A stretch of 64,000 bases of DNA. Source: G963666895 sp963666895 (GTDB taxonomy: Bacteria > Desulfobacterota > Desulfovibrionia > Desulfovibrionales > Desulfovibrionaceae). Shown here in pieces: positions 8,967 to 17,656 of the stretch. Under the pieces are notes generated by a model. It did no database searches. It was not told the DNA's origin and saw nothing but the letters and a program-made list of their open reading frames with translations. Location: NCBI GenBank assembly GCA_963666895.2, contig CAXXNS010000002.1:1-64000 (forward strand). The letters are read 5' to 3'. Both the position numbers and the translations under genes were made by a program. Positions within the stretch are counted from its first letter, which is position 1, and each line of letters starts with the position of its first letter.

Positions 8967-10382
8967 GTGCGAATCATCATCGTTGGAGCGGGAGAAGTGG
9001 GCTTTCACGCCGCCCGTCGCTTGGCCGTGGAGGACAAGGAAGTGGTGGTGGTGGACAAGAACGCCGAGGCCCTTCGTCGGGTCTCGGAGACCACGGACGT
9101 CCAGACCATCCTGGGTTCCGGATGCAGCCCGCGCATCCTGGGCGACGCGGGCATCGCCGAGGCCGACATCCTGCTGGCCGTGACGGACTCCGACGAGATC
9201 AACCTCATCGCCTGCTTTTTCGCCAATTCCCTGGCCCCGGAGATCACCAAGCTGGCCCGCATCCGCAGCGAGGAATACACCGCGCACAAGGACCTGCTGT
9301 CCGGGCGCAACCTGAACATCGACAAGATCATCAATCCGGACCAGGAGGTGGTGGACTCCATCCTCAGGCTCATGAGCGTGCCCGGGGCCATGGAGATCAA
9401 CGAGTTCGCCGGGGGCAAGATCCGGCTCATCGGGCTCGAGCTGCCCGAGGACAGCCCGGTGCTCGGGGTCAAGCTCATGAACCTGCGCGACCGCATCGGG
9501 GACGTGCCCGTGGTCATCGCCGGGCTGGTGCGCAACGACTCCCTGGTCATCCCCCACGGCGGCGACCGCATCGAAAAGGACGACATCGTCTACCTGGCCT
9601 GCGACATCACGGACCAGGACGAGATTCTGGGCCTGTTCGGCGTGGAGGCCGAGCCCGTGCGCAACGTGCTCATCGTGGGCGGCGGGCAGATCGGATTCAA
9701 GCTGGCCAAGTCCCTGGACAACAAGTATTTCCACACCAGGCTCGTGGAGCTGGACCCGGACCGCTGCACCTATCTGTCCGAGCACCTGGACCGGCCCATC
9801 GTCATCAACGGCAACGGCACGGACCAGGACCTGCTCACCGAGGAGAACATCCAGGACATGGACATGGTGGTGGCCGTCACGGGCGACGAGGAGATGAACA
9901 TCCTGTCCTGTTTGCTGGCCAAGACTCTGGGTGCGCGCAAGACCATAACCAGGATCAACAATTTCGCCTACATGAAGCTGATCCACCCCATCGGCATCGA
10001 CCACCTGGTCTGCCCCCGGCTGTCGGCCATCAACTCCCTGCTGCACTACATCCGGCGCGGCCAGGTCATCTCCACGGCCTCCATCAAGGGCGAGGAGGCC
10101 GAGGCCATGGAGGCCATCGCCCAGGAGAACAGCTCCCTGGTGGGCAAGCCCCTGGCCCAGATCAAGTTCCCCAAGGACGCCCTGATCCTCTGCTTCCAGC
10201 GCGGGGACAGGGTGGTCATCCCCCGGGGCGACACGGTCATCGAGCCCGGGGACCGGCTTATCATCCTGGCCCTACGCAAGAAGATAGCCAAGGTGGAGCA
10301 GGCCCTGGACGTGACCCTGGAGATGTTCAACACCCGGGGCGCGCAGTCTCCTTACGGCTGGCCCGACCCGGAGCCCTCCTAG
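8967..10382 (+). CDS. trkA: Trk potassium transport regulatory subunit TrkA
   Basis: Cytoplasmic NAD(H)-binding gating protein of the Trk/Ktr potassium channel. Two tandem RCK repeats are visible. The first opens with IIIVGAGEVGFHAARRLA and an acidic strand end VVVVD; the second, near residue 232, has VLIVGGGQIGFKLAKSL. Each Rossmann fold is followed by an RCK-C domain (about 140-220 and 375-455). The start is GTG 8967, preceded by gggagaagac. trkH begins 12 bp downstream, so both subunits form an operon. Confidence 0.95.
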   Translation: MRIIIVGAGEVGFHAARRLAVEDKEVVVVDKNAEALRRVSETTDVQTILGSGCSPRILGDAGIAEADILLAVTDSDEINLIACFFANSLAPEITKLARIRSEEYTAHKDLLSGRNLNIDKIINPDQEVVDSILRLMSVPGAMEINEFAGGKIRLIGLELPEDSPVLGVKLMNLRDRIGDVPVVIAGLVRNDSLVIPHGGDRIEKDDIVYLACDITDQDEILGLFGVEAEPVRNVLIVGGGQIGFKLAKSLDNKYFHTRLVELDPDRCTYLSEHLDRPIVINGNGTDQDLLTEENIQDMDMVVAVTGDEEMNILSCLLAKTLGARKTITRINNFAYMKLIHPIGIDHLVCPRLSAINSLLHYIRRGQVISTASIKGEEAEAMEAIAQENSSLVGKPLAQIKFPKDALILCFQRGDRVVIPRGDTVIEPGDRLIILALRKKIAKVEQALDVTLEMFNTRGAQSPYGWPDPEPS

Positions 10383-10394
10383 GAGCCGGGCCGC

Positions 10395-11849
10395 ATGCGC
10401 TGGCGCTATGTCCTGCACGTCATCGGAGCGTTGGTGGCCTGTGTCGGCCTGACCATGCTCCTGGCCCTGGCCTTTTCGTTTTATTACAATGATTCCGGTG
10501 TAATGCCACTAGCCGTGTCCACGGCCGTGACCGTGGGCTTCGGCGGCCTGCTCTTTCTGCTGACCCCGGTGAGCGACCAGGACAAGGGCATCACCCACCG
10601 CGAGGGCATGGCCATCGTGGCCCTTGGCTGGATTGCGGCCGGGCTGTTCGGGGCGCTGCCGTTCTATTTGGGCGGGGTGTTCACCTCGGTCACGGACTGC
10701 GTGTTCGAGTCCCTGTCCGGGTTCACCACCACCGGGGCCAGCGTGCTCATGGACATCGAGGCCGTGCCCCGTGGGCTCCTGTTCTGGCGCAGTCTGACCC
10801 ATTGGCTGGGCGGCATGGGCATCATCGTGCTTTCCTTGGCTATCCTGCCGTTTTTGGGCGTGGGCGGCATGCAGCTCTACAAGGCCGAGGTGCCGGGCCC
10901 GGTGCCGGACAAGCTCCGCCCGCGCATCAAGGACACGGCCATGCTCCTGTGGAAGGTCTACCTTCTCTTCACTGTGGCCGAGACCCTCCTGCTCATGTTC
11001 GGCGGCATGGACCTGTTCGAGGCCCTGTGCCACACCTTCGGGACCATGGCCACGGGCGGCTTCTCCACGCGCAACGCCTCGGTGGCCTCCTTTGATTCCG
11101 CGTACATCGACTACGTGATCACCATCTTCATGCTCATCGCGGGCATCAACTTCACGCTCCATTACATGGCGCTCAAGGGCAAGCCGTTGCGCATGCTCAA
11201 GGACCCGGAATTCCGCTTTTTCATGGGCTTGTTCGGGGTCTTTTTCGTCATCATGGTCATCTACACCTACATGTCGGACCGCTACGACAGCATCGCGGAC
11301 GCGGCCCGGTTCGGGTCCTTCCAGGTGGCCTCCATCCTGACCACCACGGGCTACGCCACCGCGGACTACGAGATCTGGCCCGCCCTGTGCCAGGCGTTGC
11401 TGCTGTTCTGCATGTTCGTGGGCGGGTGCGCCGGGAGCACGGGCGGCGGCATGAAGTGCATGCGCATCCAGCTGCTGCTCAAGCGCTCCTACCACGAGCT
11501 GTTGCGGCTCATTCATCCGCGCAGCGTGATCCAGGTGAAGTTCGGCCACACCGTGGTGCCCGCGGACGTGGTCAGCTCCATCTGGGGCTTCTTCCTGCTC
11601 TGGCTCATGCTGCTCACGGTCTCGGCCATGCTGGTGGCGGCCACCGGGGTGGACGTGGTCACCAGCTTCGCCTCGGCCCTGGCCTGCATCGGCAACATCG
11701 GCCCGGGCATAGGCATGGTCGGGCCCACGGACAACTACGCCTTTTTGCCGCCGTTCGCCAAGTGGGTGCTGACCTTCAGCATGCTCCTGGGCCGCCTGGA
11801 GATTTACACGGTCATCATCCTGTTCGTGCCCGAGTTCTGGAGGAAGTAA
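10395..11849 (+). CDS. trkH: Trk-type potassium uptake protein TrkH
   Basis: Inner-membrane K+ translocating subunit partnered by TrkA. It has four M1-P-M2 repeats with selectivity-filter segments, visible as FTTTGASV, MATGGFSTRNAS, TTTGYATADYE and a last one near IGNIGPGIGMVGPTDN. Many hydrophobic helices span 484 residues, the usual length. The GCAGSTGGGMK motif between repeats is typical of the family. It lies 12 bp after trkA. Confidence 0.95.
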   Translation: MRWRYVLHVIGALVACVGLTMLLALAFSFYYNDSGVMPLAVSTAVTVGFGGLLFLLTPVSDQDKGITHREGMAIVALGWIAAGLFGALPFYLGGVFTSVTDCVFESLSGFTTTGASVLMDIEAVPRGLLFWRSLTHWLGGMGIIVLSLAILPFLGVGGMQLYKAEVPGPVPDKLRPRIKDTAMLLWKVYLLFTVAETLLLMFGGMDLFEALCHTFGTMATGGFSTRNASVASFDSAYIDYVITIFMLIAGINFTLHYMALKGKPLRMLKDPEFRFFMGLFGVFFVIMVIYTYMSDRYDSIADAARFGSFQVASILTTTGYATADYEIWPALCQALLLFCMFVGGCAGSTGGGMKCMRIQLLLKRSYHELLRLIHPRSVIQVKFGHTVVPADVVSSIWGFFLLWLMLLTVSAMLVAATGVDVVTSFASALACIGNIGPGIGMVGPTDNYAFLPPFAKWVLTFSMLLGRLEIYTVIILFVPEFWRK

Positions 11850-11858
11850 GGGCGGGCC

Positions 11859-12842
11859 GTGCGCGTCTCCATCGCCTATTCCATCCACCGCCCCGAGATC
11901 GTGCCCCTGGCCGCCAAGGCCATGCGGGCGCACCAAACCATCGTGCTCGAGGAGCCCGAGACTCCCGGCTTCGCGGACATGCTGGCCGGGAATATGGCCA
12001 TTGACGACTATCTCATGGGCGCGGACTTCGAATACCCGCTGTTCTCCCGCCGCATGTGCGAGCTGCTGCGCGAACTGCACGCGCAAGGCCGGGACATCCT
12101 GCAGATCGATCCGTACATGGAGGTATTGGCCGCCATCCACGAGCGGTTCGCCAACGGCGGTTCGCCGGACGACATCCCGGACTCCAGCCTGGAGCGGGCC
12201 GTGTACCGGGCCGAGCACGCTTGGTCCGGGACCCTGCTGGCATTCTACCGCACCTCGGCCCAGGGCTCGTTCCGGGAGACCGTGGACGCGGTCAAGCTGT
12301 TCGGCAAGGCGGACGCGGCCCGGGGACGGCTGCGCGACGACTTGCGGGCCCAGGCCATCGCCCGGCTGGTCAAGGAATTGATGCAAGAGCGGCCGGACAG
12401 CGGGCCTGTTCTGGTGGAGGCGGGCTACATCCACGTCTATTTGCTCACCGCGCTACGCCGCCGCCTGCCCCCGGGCTGCGAGCTGCGCCCTTTGTACCTC
12501 ATGGAGTCCGTGGTGCGCGGGATCGAGGGCCGCCGCCAGCACATGGGGCCCGGGGACGTGCTGACCATCTCCTACGTGTACAACCCGGACCGGGACGGGC
12601 ACGAGGCCGATCTGCAGGCGGCCCGGTCCCTGGTGCGCATCAAGATATTGCAGAAGGACGAGCTGGAAGGGGATGGGCAGGGCTTTCCCCACACCCGGGA
12701 CGAGGTGCAGGCCAGCCGTCTGGTGCGCAGCCTGGACTATGCGGGGTGCGAACGGGCCTGGCGGGCCATCCGGCGTTTGCCCACGCCCCAGGCCCGGGAG
12801 TGGGTGGCCCGGTACGTGGAGAAACAGGGAGGCGCGGCATGA
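11859..12842 (+). CDS. Uncharacterised protein, 327 aa
   Basis: I do not recognise a named family. The protein is soluble, with no signal peptide or membrane segment. Striking stretches are VSIAYSIHRPEIVPLA and VLEEPETPGF near the N-terminus, then ADFEYPLFSRRM, ILQIDPYMEVLAAIHERF and a mid-protein GPVLVEAGYIHVYLL. The Glu/His pattern faintly recalls the ChaN/TraB/EreA-like fold, but this is only a guess. GTG 11859 follows trkH by 9 bp and the 3' end overlaps the next gene in ATGA, so it belongs to the trkAH transcript. Confidence 0.75.
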   Translation: MRVSIAYSIHRPEIVPLAAKAMRAHQTIVLEEPETPGFADMLAGNMAIDDYLMGADFEYPLFSRRMCELLRELHAQGRDILQIDPYMEVLAAIHERFANGGSPDDIPDSSLERAVYRAEHAWSGTLLAFYRTSAQGSFRETVDAVKLFGKADAARGRLRDDLRAQAIARLVKELMQERPDSGPVLVEAGYIHVYLLTALRRRLPPGCELRPLYLMESVVRGIEGRRQHMGPGDVLTISYVYNPDRDGHEADLQAARSLVRIKILQKDELEGDGQGFPHTRDEVQASRLVRSLDYAGCERAWRAIRRLPTPQAREWVARYVEKQGGAA

Positions 12843-13591
12843 GGCGGCTTGCGATTGCGCTTTTGGCCGTCATGGCCTTGGTCGAGCTGGTGAGCCCGTC
12901 CTGGGGCGCGGACAAGACGCCCACGGCCTTGGTCTACGACGGCCGCGGGGCGGCCGAGGGGGCGGCCGAGGACCTGGCCTCAATCCTGGCCGAGGTTGGG
13001 TACGAAATCAAATATTTCTTTGATCCCGGGCTGTTGCCTTCGCTCCTGCCCGGCGCGGACCTGCTTGCCATCGGCGGCACGGACGACGACATCCTTCCCC
13101 TGCGGGCGCGCTTCACCCCGGAGGTTGTGGAGGCCATGCGCCAGTTCGTGGACCAGGGCGGCGCCTACCTGGGCATCTGCGGCGGGGCGTATCTGGCCGC
13201 CGAGCATTGGGCCGAAGGGGGCGAGACCTTCGAGGGCTTCGGCCTGGCCCCGGTGCGGGCCAGGATACTCGTCGACAGGTCCGCTCCCCGCATCCTGTGC
13301 GTTGCCTGGCTGGGCCGTGTCCGGGGCATGTACTACCAGGCCGGGCCGTGTTTCGAGCCCCCCGCCGCCGCCGGGGAGGGCGGGGACGTGCTGGCGTACT
13401 ACGGAATCGGCGACCAGGGAGAACGGGCCGCGGTGCAATACGCAAGGGGAAAGGGGACGGTGCTGCTCATCGGGCCGCACCCGGAAGCCACTGTATATTG
13501 GCTGGACGAGGACGGGCTGTCCACGGATTCCGGGGATTGCCCGTGGGTGCCGACCCGGGACCTGCTCCGACAGGCCGTGGAGGGGCTGTAA
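12839..13591 (+). CDS. Exported BPL_N / glutamine-amidotransferase-like protein
   Basis: Predicted periplasmic protein with the biotin-protein-ligase N-terminal (BPL_N) fold, a class I glutamine-amidotransferase-like domain. A signal peptide (residues 1-24, ending PSWGADK) precedes ALVYDGRGA. A nucleophile-elbow-like GICGGAYLAAEHWA lies near residue 105, and GPHPEATVYW near the end resembles the His-Glu pair of class I GATases. ATG 12839 overlaps the previous stop (ATGA). Its substrate is unknown, and the location after trkAH gives no clear clue. Confidence 0.75.
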   Translation: MRRLAIALLAVMALVELVSPSWGADKTPTALVYDGRGAAEGAAEDLASILAEVGYEIKYFFDPGLLPSLLPGADLLAIGGTDDDILPLRARFTPEVVEAMRQFVDQGGAYLGICGGAYLAAEHWAEGGETFEGFGLAPVRARILVDRSAPRILCVAWLGRVRGMYYQAGPCFEPPAAAGEGGDVLAYYGIGDQGERAAVQYARGKGTVLLIGPHPEATVYWLDEDGLSTDSGDCPWVPTRDLLRQAVEGL

Positions 13592-13595
13592 CGCC

Positions 13596-13940
13596 TTATT
13601 CCTGCAGGTACTTCCGGGCTTGCTCCAGTTCCTGGGTGGTCATGATGGATTCCAACTGAAAGCGGGCCTGGACCGCCCGGGGGTGCCCGCCCAGTTCGGC
13701 CTTGGTGAACCAGAACCAGGCCAGGGCGTTGTCCTGGAGCACTCCCTGGCCCTGTTGGTACAGGATTCCGGTCGAGTATTGGGCCCGGGCGTCCCCCTGC
13801 GCGGCCAGGGGCAGCAGGTTGGCCGCGGCCACGCGGTAGTCCTGGCGGGAGTAGGCGTCGATGCCGGTATCGTAGTCCGCGGCCTGGGCGGCCAGACAGA
13901 GGCTGAAAATCAGAACCAGGGTCAGGATGGCTGGGCGCAT
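13596..13940 (-). CDS. Exported Sel1/TPR-like repeat protein
   Basis: A 114-residue periplasmic protein with a clear signal peptide (MRPAILTLVLIFSLCLAAQA, then ADYD). The mature part contains one to two Sel1-type repeats: YDTGIDAYSRQDYRVAAANLLPLA, then AQGDARAQYSTGILYQQGQG and NALAWFWFTKAELGG. Sel1 repeats mediate protein-protein contacts; no partner is evident. It converges with the previous gene with only a few bases between. Confidence 0.8.
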   Translation of the reverse strand: MRPAILTLVLIFSLCLAAQAADYDTGIDAYSRQDYRVAAANLLPLAAQGDARAQYSTGILYQQGQGVLQDNALAWFWFTKAELGGHPRAVQARFQLESIMTTQELEQARKYLQE

Positions 13941-13999
13941 GGGAAGACTCCTTTTCTGCCCCTTTTTATACTAGGACGGGCCGGGAAAGGGAAGGGCGC

Positions 14000-15580
14000 T
14001 CAGACCCGGTGGTGGCAGCCCTTGCTGTCCTTGTTGCGCAGGGCGGCCACGGTGACCATGTAGGCGCACTGGCAGCCGTGGAACAGGCCGATCAGGGGGC
14101 TGGAGATGGGCGTCTTCTTGTAGAAGTCGTGCAGGTTCTTGGACAGGTCGCGGATGTCCGAGAAGGCCCGGTGCAGGCGGTCCGTGCTGCGCGAGATGCC
14201 CACGTAGTTCCACATGGTGTTGCGGATGGTGGCCCAGTCCTGGGCGATGAGGGCCGGGTCCTCGTTGTGGATATCGCCTGGGGATTCCCAGTCCGGAATG
14301 GAGTCGCAGAGCTTGCGCGACAGCCTGGACTGGCGGTTTCTGCGCTTGACGATGTCCTCGCCCGCGCTCACGCCCCAGAGCAGCCCCTCCAGCAGGGAGG
14401 TGGAGGCCAAGCGGTTGGCCCCGTGTACGCCGGTGCAGGAGCATTCCCCGGCCGCATAGAGCCGTTCCAGGGTGGTTCGGGCGTAGTTGTCCACCAGAAC
14501 GCCGCCGCAGAAGTAGTGCGCGGCCGGGACCACGGGCACCGGATCGGTGCGCATGTCCACGCCGATTTCCTTGCAGGCCTGGTAGATGGTGGGGAATCGT
14601 TCGGCCGGGTCCTGCTCCAGCTTGGTGGTGTCCAGGAACACGAAGTCCTCGCCCGATGTCAGCAGCTCCTCCATGATGGCCCGGGTGACGATGTCGCGCG
14701 GGGCAAGGTCGCCCCGGGAGTCGTGGCGGGCCATGAATGCCTCGCCCTTGGAGTTCACCAGCTGCGCGCCCTCGCCGCGCACGGCCTCGGAGACCAGGAA
14801 CCGCCGTCCGCCCCTGCGCTTGGCGTACAGGGCCGTGGGGTGGAATTGGACGTACTCGGCGCCCATGATGCGCGCCCCGGCCCGCTGGGCCATGGCCAGG
14901 CCCGAGCCGATGGAGCCGGTGGTGTTGGTGGTGTGCAGGTATATCTGGCCGATGCCGCCCGTGGCCAGCACGGTGTGGTCGGCCAGGACCGTGCGCACCC
15001 GGCCCGTGGCCTGCTCGAACAGGTACGCGCCCACGCAGTGGTTGGTCAGGGAGTAGGTGAAGTCCAGCTGCCGGGAATGGTGGTGGGTGGTCAGCAGGTC
15101 CACGGCCGTGGAGCCGGTGAGCAGTTGGATGCCCGGATGATCCAGCACGGCCCGGCGCAGGGCCTCGATGATGTTTCGCCCGGTGTGGTCGGCGCAGAAC
15201 AGGATGCGGGGTACGGAGTGGCCGCCCTCGCGCGCCAGGGCGAAGCCGTCCCCGGTCCGCTCGAAGGGCACCTGAAGCCGCTCGATGAGCAGCTCGCGCA
15301 CCACCTGGGGGCCGCGCCGGCTCAGATAGCGCACGGCCTTGACGTGGTTTTGCTTCCAGCCCGCGGTCAGGATGTCGCGGTCCAGGTCGCGGGGATCTCC
15401 GCCCGGAGCCTCGTACACGATGCCGCCCTGGGCCAGGGGGGTGTTGCCGCTCTGCAGGTCGTCCGCGGCCGTGACCAGGGTCACCTGGAGCCCGGCGTCG
15501 GCCGCGGTCAGGGCCGCGGAGCAGCCCGCGATGCCCGTGCCGAGGACCAGAACGTCCGTTCGCAATCCGCTGTCGTTCAT
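14000..15580 (-). CDS. nadB: L-aspartate oxidase
   Basis: FAD enzyme oxidising L-aspartate to iminoaspartate, the first step of bacterial de novo NAD synthesis. The FAD-binding start is VLVLGTGIAGCSAALTAADAG. The active-site region includes GNTPLAQGGIVYEAPGGD, then HSVPRILFCADHTGRNI and a C-terminal FAD contact AAGECSCTGVHGANRLASTSL. At 526 residues the length is normal. It is the last gene of a minus-strand nadC-nadA-nadB operon. Confidence 0.96.
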   Translation of the reverse strand: MNDSGLRTDVLVLGTGIAGCSAALTAADAGLQVTLVTAADDLQSGNTPLAQGGIVYEAPGGDPRDLDRDILTAGWKQNHVKAVRYLSRRGPQVVRELLIERLQVPFERTGDGFALAREGGHSVPRILFCADHTGRNIIEALRRAVLDHPGIQLLTGSTAVDLLTTHHHSRQLDFTYSLTNHCVGAYLFEQATGRVRTVLADHTVLATGGIGQIYLHTTNTTGSIGSGLAMAQRAGARIMGAEYVQFHPTALYAKRRGGRRFLVSEAVRGEGAQLVNSKGEAFMARHDSRGDLAPRDIVTRAIMEELLTSGEDFVFLDTTKLEQDPAERFPTIYQACKEIGVDMRTDPVPVVPAAHYFCGGVLVDNYARTTLERLYAAGECSCTGVHGANRLASTSLLEGLLWGVSAGEDIVKRRNRQSRLSRKLCDSIPDWESPGDIHNEDPALIAQDWATIRNTMWNYVGISRSTDRLHRAFSDIRDLSKNLHDFYKKTPISSPLIGLFHGCQCAYMVTVAALRNKDSKGCHHRV

Positions 15581-15646
15581 AGGGGGGTGAGCCTAGCCCA
15601 AGGTTTGGCCGGTAGCAAGGGGCGGAGAAGGTGGCTGGAGACGGGT

Positions 15647-16663
15647 CTAGGCCGAGGCATCAAGCATGCGGGTCACGGCCAGCAGGGCCGGTTCGGCCAG
15701 GTCTTTGTCCACCCGGGCCGGTTCGGTCTGGTCCAGCCGCTCCAGGAGTTGGGCCAGCTTGGCCGGGGTGACCTGGGCCATGTCCTGGCAATAGGCGGGC
15801 TCCAGCAGGGGCAGCACGGTCACGCGCCCCCGGTGGCGGCGGCCCAGCCGGTGGACCAAGTTGGCCTCGGTGCCGATGAGGACCACGGAATCCCGGGGGG
15901 CCTTGTCCGCGTAGTCGATGAGAAAGGAGGTGGAGCCGTTGGCGTCCGAGGCCTGGACCACGTCCGGCGGGCACTCCGGATGCACGACCACCAGGGCGCC
16001 GGGGTGTTCGGCCCGGGCCCGTTCCACCCAGGAGGCGTCGTATTGCTCGTGGATGGGGCACCAGCCCGGCCAGGCGTATACCCGGACGCCGGGAACGGCC
16101 CGGGGGTCGGCCAGGTTCACCTCGGTCACTTCGGCATCGGCCAGGCCCAGGGCGGCGGCCGTGTTTCGGGCCAGGTTGCGGTCGGGCAGGAAGAGCACGG
16201 AGTCCCCGCGCTCCAGGGCCCAGCCCAGGATGGTCTTGGCGTTGGCCGAGGTGCAGACCGTGCCCCCGGCCCGGCCGACAACGGCCTTCACGGCCACGGA
16301 GGAGTTGACGTAGGCCACCGGGATCACGGTTTTGCCGTTCTCGGACAGCACGTCCAGGACCCGGGCCACGTCGTCGGCCTCGGCCATGTCGGCCAGGGCG
16401 CAGCTGGCCCCGGCCTCGGGCAGGAAGACCTGCTGGTGCTTCTTGCGCAGGATGGCCGCGGTCTCGCCCATGAAGCGCACCCCGCAGAACACGATGTATT
16501 TTGCCGACAGGTCCGGGATGCGGCGGGCCAGCTCCAGGGAGTCGCCCACGAAGTCGGACTGGGCCACGATGTCGTCCACCTGGTAGTGGTGGGCCAGGAT
16601 GGCCAGGTCCGAGCCGAGCCGCTTGCGGGCCTTGGTGATGATCTGATGATGATCCATATTCAT
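15647..16663 (-). CDS. nadA: Quinolinate synthase A
   Basis: [4Fe-4S] enzyme condensing iminoaspartate with dihydroxyacetone phosphate to quinolinate. The start ATG 16663 (MNMDHHQIITKARKRL) gives 338 residues. Family motifs are LAILAHHYQVDDIVAQSD, KYIVFCGVRFMGETA, the cluster Cys in GASCALADM, PVAYVNSSVAVKA, VCTSANAK and VVVHPECPPDVV. It sits between nadC (14-bp gap) and nadB. Confidence 0.96.
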   Translation of the reverse strand: MNMDHHQIITKARKRLGSDLAILAHHYQVDDIVAQSDFVGDSLELARRIPDLSAKYIVFCGVRFMGETAAILRKKHQQVFLPEAGASCALADMAEADDVARVLDVLSENGKTVIPVAYVNSSVAVKAVVGRAGGTVCTSANAKTILGWALERGDSVLFLPDRNLARNTAAALGLADAEVTEVNLADPRAVPGVRVYAWPGWCPIHEQYDASWVERARAEHPGALVVVHPECPPDVVQASDANGSTSFLIDYADKAPRDSVVLIGTEANLVHRLGRRHRGRVTVLPLLEPAYCQDMAQVTPAKLAQLLERLDQTEPARVDKDLAEPALLAVTRMLDASA

Positions 16664-16677
16664 ATCGCTATGATACC

Positions 16678-17556
16678 TCAAACGGCCAGCAGACGCATGC
16701 TGAGGTCGGCCGCAGGCGCGGAGTGGGTCAGGCGGCCCACGGAGATGAAGTCCGCGCCCAGTCCGGCCAGGTCCGCGATATTGTCCAGGGTCACGTTGCC
16801 GGAGATCTCGGTCTCGGCGTCCCCGGTCAGGGCCAGGGCCCGGCGCAGGCCGTGCTCGTCCATGTTGTCGAGCATGATGCGCTCCACCCCGGCCCGGGCG
16901 GCCTCCCGGACCTCGTCCAGGGTGCGGCATTCCACTTCGATGGGCGGGCAGGGGTCGTAGGCCGCGCGCAGTCCGTCCACGGCTTTGGTGATGGACCCGG
17001 CCCGGTCGATGTGGTTGTCCTTGAGCATGAGCATCTCGGACAGGTTTATGCGATGGTTGGTGCCGCCGCCCGCGAGCACGGCGTACTTCTCGGGGTAGCG
17101 CAGGCCCGGCAGGGTCTTGCGGGTGTCCAGGAGCCGGGTGCCCGTGCCCTCCAGTCGCTTCACGTACTCCGCGGTCAGGGTGGCGATGCCCGACAAATGG
17201 GTCAGGAAATTGAGCATGGTCCGTTCCAGGGCCAGCAGCCGGGCGGCCGGGCCCTGGAGCGCGGCCACAACGGTCCCGGAGGACACGCGGTCCCCGTCAT
17301 CCACGTTGAGGAAGCACTGGCAGGGAGAGCCGGAGTCGCCGTCCCCCGCGAATTCCAGGATCAGGGGCAGGAGGGGCAGGCCGGCCATGACAGCCTCCTG
17401 CTTGGCCACGATCTGGGCCTGGGCCGTGTCCTGGTCCGTGAACAGGGCGCGCGAGGTCAGGTCCGCCCCGTCCTCGGACAGGGCCACCCGGATGGCCGTG
17501 AGCAGGAACAGGCGCGCCTCGGCCTGGAAGAATTCTTCGAACAGTGTGGGGCTCAT
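16678..17556 (-). CDS. nadC: Nicotinate-nucleotide diphosphorylase (carboxylating)
   Basis: Quinolinate phosphoribosyltransferase, giving nicotinate mononucleotide from quinolinate and PRPP. Recognisable parts are EDGADLTSRALF, the TLLNFL-like segment TMLNFLTHLSGIAT, LLDTRKTLPGLRYPEKYAV, GGGTNHRINLSEMLMLKDNH, VECRTLDEV and the PRPP-site end ISVGRLTHSAPAADLSMRL. ATG 17556 gives 292 residues, the family length; an in-frame GTG at 17607 would add 17 residues, and neither has a good ribosome site. First gene of the nad operon. Confidence 0.95.
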   Translation of the reverse strand: MSPTLFEEFFQAEARLFLLTAIRVALSEDGADLTSRALFTDQDTAQAQIVAKQEAVMAGLPLLPLILEFAGDGDSGSPCQCFLNVDDGDRVSSGTVVAALQGPAARLLALERTMLNFLTHLSGIATLTAEYVKRLEGTGTRLLDTRKTLPGLRYPEKYAVLAGGGTNHRINLSEMLMLKDNHIDRAGSITKAVDGLRAAYDPCPPIEVECRTLDEVREAARAGVERIMLDNMDEHGLRRALALTGDAETEISGNVTLDNIADLAGLGADFISVGRLTHSAPAADLSMRLLAV

Positions 17557-17618
17557 GCTGAATCTTGGGAGGTAAGTATTTGCGCAGCGTTCGTCAAGGG
17601 TTGTCACAGGAAGTTCTT

Positions 17619-17647
17619 TTGACGGCGTATGGCTTTTGGGCTAGATA
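17619..17647 (+). promoter_or_regulatory. Candidate promoter for mgtE
   Basis: TTGACG (17619-17624), 17 bp, then TAGATA (17642-17647). The mgtE ATG lies only 10 bp further on and no Shine-Dalgarno sequence is visible, so transcription from here would give a nearly leaderless mRNA. Sequence match only. Confidence 0.4.
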
Positions 17648-17656
17648 CGGTGGGCC

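Noticed and set aside
14009..16960. Long open frame on the plus strand opposite nadB and nadA (983 codons).
   Set aside because: Antisense shadow spanning two real genes and their gap, with no protein-like motifs.
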